This document shows positions 29,932 to 31,166 of a stretch of DNA of 31,166 nt, piece by piece. This DNA comes from SYIM01 sp041182885 (lineage in GTDB: Bacteria; Pseudomonadota; Gammaproteobacteria; Burkholderiales; Burkholderiaceae_E), in assembly GCA_049423065.1 (NCBI GenBank), contig JBMSQB010000055.1, positions 1 to 31,166 of the forward strand, in the 5' to 3' direction. Each line of letters starts with the position of its first letter. Position 1 is the first letter of the stretch. Below the pieces are notes generated by a model. It had not been told where the DNA came from. It saw only the letters and a list, made by a program, of their open reading frames with translations, and searched no databases. A program made the translations under genes and the position numbers.

Positions 29932-31166
29932 TCACTGCCGCGTTTCAACCTGCTGCAACGGCTCGCTGGCCACCTCTCGCCGCGGCGGGCGCTTGCGCGC
30001 GGGACGCGGCGTCACAGCCTCCACGACCGGCTCGGGCGCAGAGCTGCCGGGCGCCGTCTCAACCCACTGAAGGCCGGCGCGATTCACAATCTCCTCGAGG
30101 TCTTCACGCGCAGGCGCCGCCTGCCTGGAAGCGGGGGCCTGAGCCGGCGTCGCCGTTTCGGGCAAGGCTGGCGCAATGGCAACTGCCGGTGCCGTGTCGG
30201 CAGGCTGAACACCTGTCGATGGCGGCGACACCGGTACCGGCGCCTCTGAGGGCTGCACATCTGTGGCCGGCATCGACTGCGCAGCCGTTGCGGCCGCAGC
30301 GGGCGCCGCAACCGGGGAGGCAACCGCTGCCGGGCTGGGCAGAGGAACTCCCTCGGCCGCAGGGGACTCGACCGTTGCGGTGGCGCCGTCTTGAGCACGC
30401 GCCGGAACCGGTTGAGCGGCAGGCACCAGCGCTGCGATGGCGTCCACCGCAGGCGTTGCCCCACCCGTTGAGGCAACTGCCGGCGGGGTAGTGCCTGCGG
30501 CGGGCGCCGCGGCGGAACTGCCCGACTGCGCCGGACCGGCGGTTTGCGCTGTGGTGGCGGACTGCGCTGCACTGACCGTCTGTGCAGTGCTGGCGACCAG
30601 CGGATCGTTGGCGGCCCCGGCGGCTGGGGTTACCTCTGTTGCTGTGCCCTCGGCCTGTGTGACTGACTCGAGGCCCTCGCCACGTTCGCGACGACCGCCA
30701 CGACGACGGCGCCCACGGCGACGCGAGTCGCCATCGGCCTGTTCATCAACCGACTGCTGCAAGCCAGCGGGCACACTGCCCTGCGCAAGCTGCGGCGCAA
30801 CCACCCCTCCTGAACCCTGGACGGCGAGCGGTCCGAGACTCGCGTCGGGCTGAGACTGCGCGCCGACCGCACCCGCCGAGGGATCCGCTGCTGGTCGAGC
30901 CGCCTGGCGGTCGCGGCGTAGCTCGCGCGTATCCTGGCCGTCGCGCGGTTCCTGACCTTCACGCGGCTCCCGACGATCGCGCGCTTCGCGGGGCTCGCGT
31001 CCATCCCGGCGATCCCGACCTTCGCGACTCTCACGACCTTCACGACTCTCACGACCTTCACGACTCTCACGGCCTTCGCGACTCTCACGGCCTTCGCGAC
31101 TCTCGCGACTCTCACGGCCTTCACGGCCCTCGCGCTGACCGCGTCCGTCGCGGGCACCGCCGTTTC
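29932..31166 (-). CDS. rne: Ribonuclease E C-terminal region (5' end outside the window)
   Basis: The minus-strand frame is open from the window edge to a TGA at 29932 (about 411 codons). It is low-complexity: an Arg/Glu/Gly-rich start with hexad repeats (REGRES, coded by 31021-31128), an Arg-rich motif 'SRRRGRRRRGGRRERGE', a long Ala/Pro/Thr-rich tract (coded by about 30020-30650) and the ending 'RPARKRPPRREVASEPLQQVETRQ' (30-base level detail not needed for the call). The catalytic N-terminus is not visible. The composition, the QVETR-like tail and the moaA-mobA-moeA neighbours, a common Burkholderiales order, support RNase E, which starts mRNA decay and processes rRNA. The unstructured tail normally scaffolds degradosome partners and binds RNA. 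Confidence 0.8.
   Translation of the reverse strand, partial: NGGARDGRGQREGREGRESRESREGRESREGRESREGRESREGRESREGRDRRDGREPREARDRREPREGQEPRDGQDTRELRRDRQAARPAADPSAGAVGAQSQPDASLGPLAVQGSGGVVAPQLAQGSVPAGLQQSVDEQADGDSRRRGRRRRGGRRERGEGLESVTQAEGTATEVTPAAGAANDPLVASTAQTVSAAQSATTAQTAGPAQSGSSAAAPAAGTTPPAVASTGGATPAVDAIAALVPAAQPVPARAQDGATATVESPAAEGVPLPSPAAVASPVAAPAAAATAAQSMPATDVQPSEAPVPVSPPSTGVQPADTAPAVAIAPALPETATPAQAPASRQAAPAREDLEEIVNRAGLQWVETAPGSSAPEPVVEAVTPRPARKRPPRREVASEPLQQVETRQ
31021..31128 (-). repeat. In-frame 18-bp tandem repeat in rne
   Basis: Four near-identical 18-bp units (31021-31038, 31039-31056, 31057-31074, 31075-31092) are followed by shortened units to 31128. On the minus strand each unit encodes a hexapeptide of the type REGRES. 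Third-position and occasional internal differences (cgcgac/cacgac, acgacc/acggcc) show that copies have diverged. This is a coding microsatellite, not a CRISPR array, because no unique spacers lie between units. Confidence 0.85.

Noticed and set aside
31021..31128. Short direct repeats considered as a CRISPR array
   Set aside because: Units are contiguous without unique spacers and keep the rne reading frame.

Overview
The window reads as chromosomal DNA of a high-GC betaproteobacterium, most likely order Burkholderiales. Evidence: the gene order rne-moaA-mobA-moeA, adjacent parE-parC, an RNase E C-terminus ending in a QVETR-type tail, a MoxR ATPase paired with a CoxE-like VWA protein beside small cytochromes c, and a branched-chain-type ABC transporter operon with an acyl-CoA ligase. 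No tRNA, rRNA, CRISPR array, insertion sequence or integrase was seen. The species cannot be named from this window.

Region 1 (1-8704) is a catabolic block. A carboxymuconolactone decarboxylase/AhpD-like gene and a dihydrodipicolinate-synthase-family gene (cut by the window edge) run leftward. Divergently, a tight seven-gene operon encodes a periplasmic binding protein, two permeases, two ATPases, a crotonase-fold enzyme and an acyl-CoA ligase. Together they look like uptake, CoA activation and first processing steps for an organic acid that cannot be named from sequence.

Region 2 (8740-11141) is the most unusual part. A leftward cluster holds a DUF1330 gene, a small acidic CesT-like type III secretion chaperone, and a 544-residue protein with a C-terminal OTU-type cysteine protease (deubiquitinase-like) domain after a long polar linker. 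This is the arrangement of a chaperone-effector pair, with no secretion apparatus in view. Base composition counted over part of the effector gene is lower in GC than a nearby sample.

Region 3 (11242-20077): a shikimate-dehydrogenase-like gene diverges from an FMN-dependent alpha-hydroxy-acid oxidase gene. Then come parE and parC (topoisomerase IV), a probable lipoprotein with a metallo-beta-lactamase fold, and a 3-hydroxyisobutyryl-CoA hydrolase-like gene, all rightward.

Region 4 (20078-25858): htpG has a recognisable heat-shock (sigma-32-type) promoter and is followed by a spermidine-synthase-like gene. A leftward MoxR/VWA pair diverges from two tandem small cytochrome c genes.

Region 5 (25811-31166) is all leftward: the 3' part of rne with an Arg/Glu-rich repeat tract, moaA, mobA and moeA with stop/start overlaps (molybdenum cofactor synthesis), and a helix-turn-helix regulator separated from moeA by a 151-base gap carrying an inverted repeat. 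All intergenic gaps are shorter than about 170 bases.
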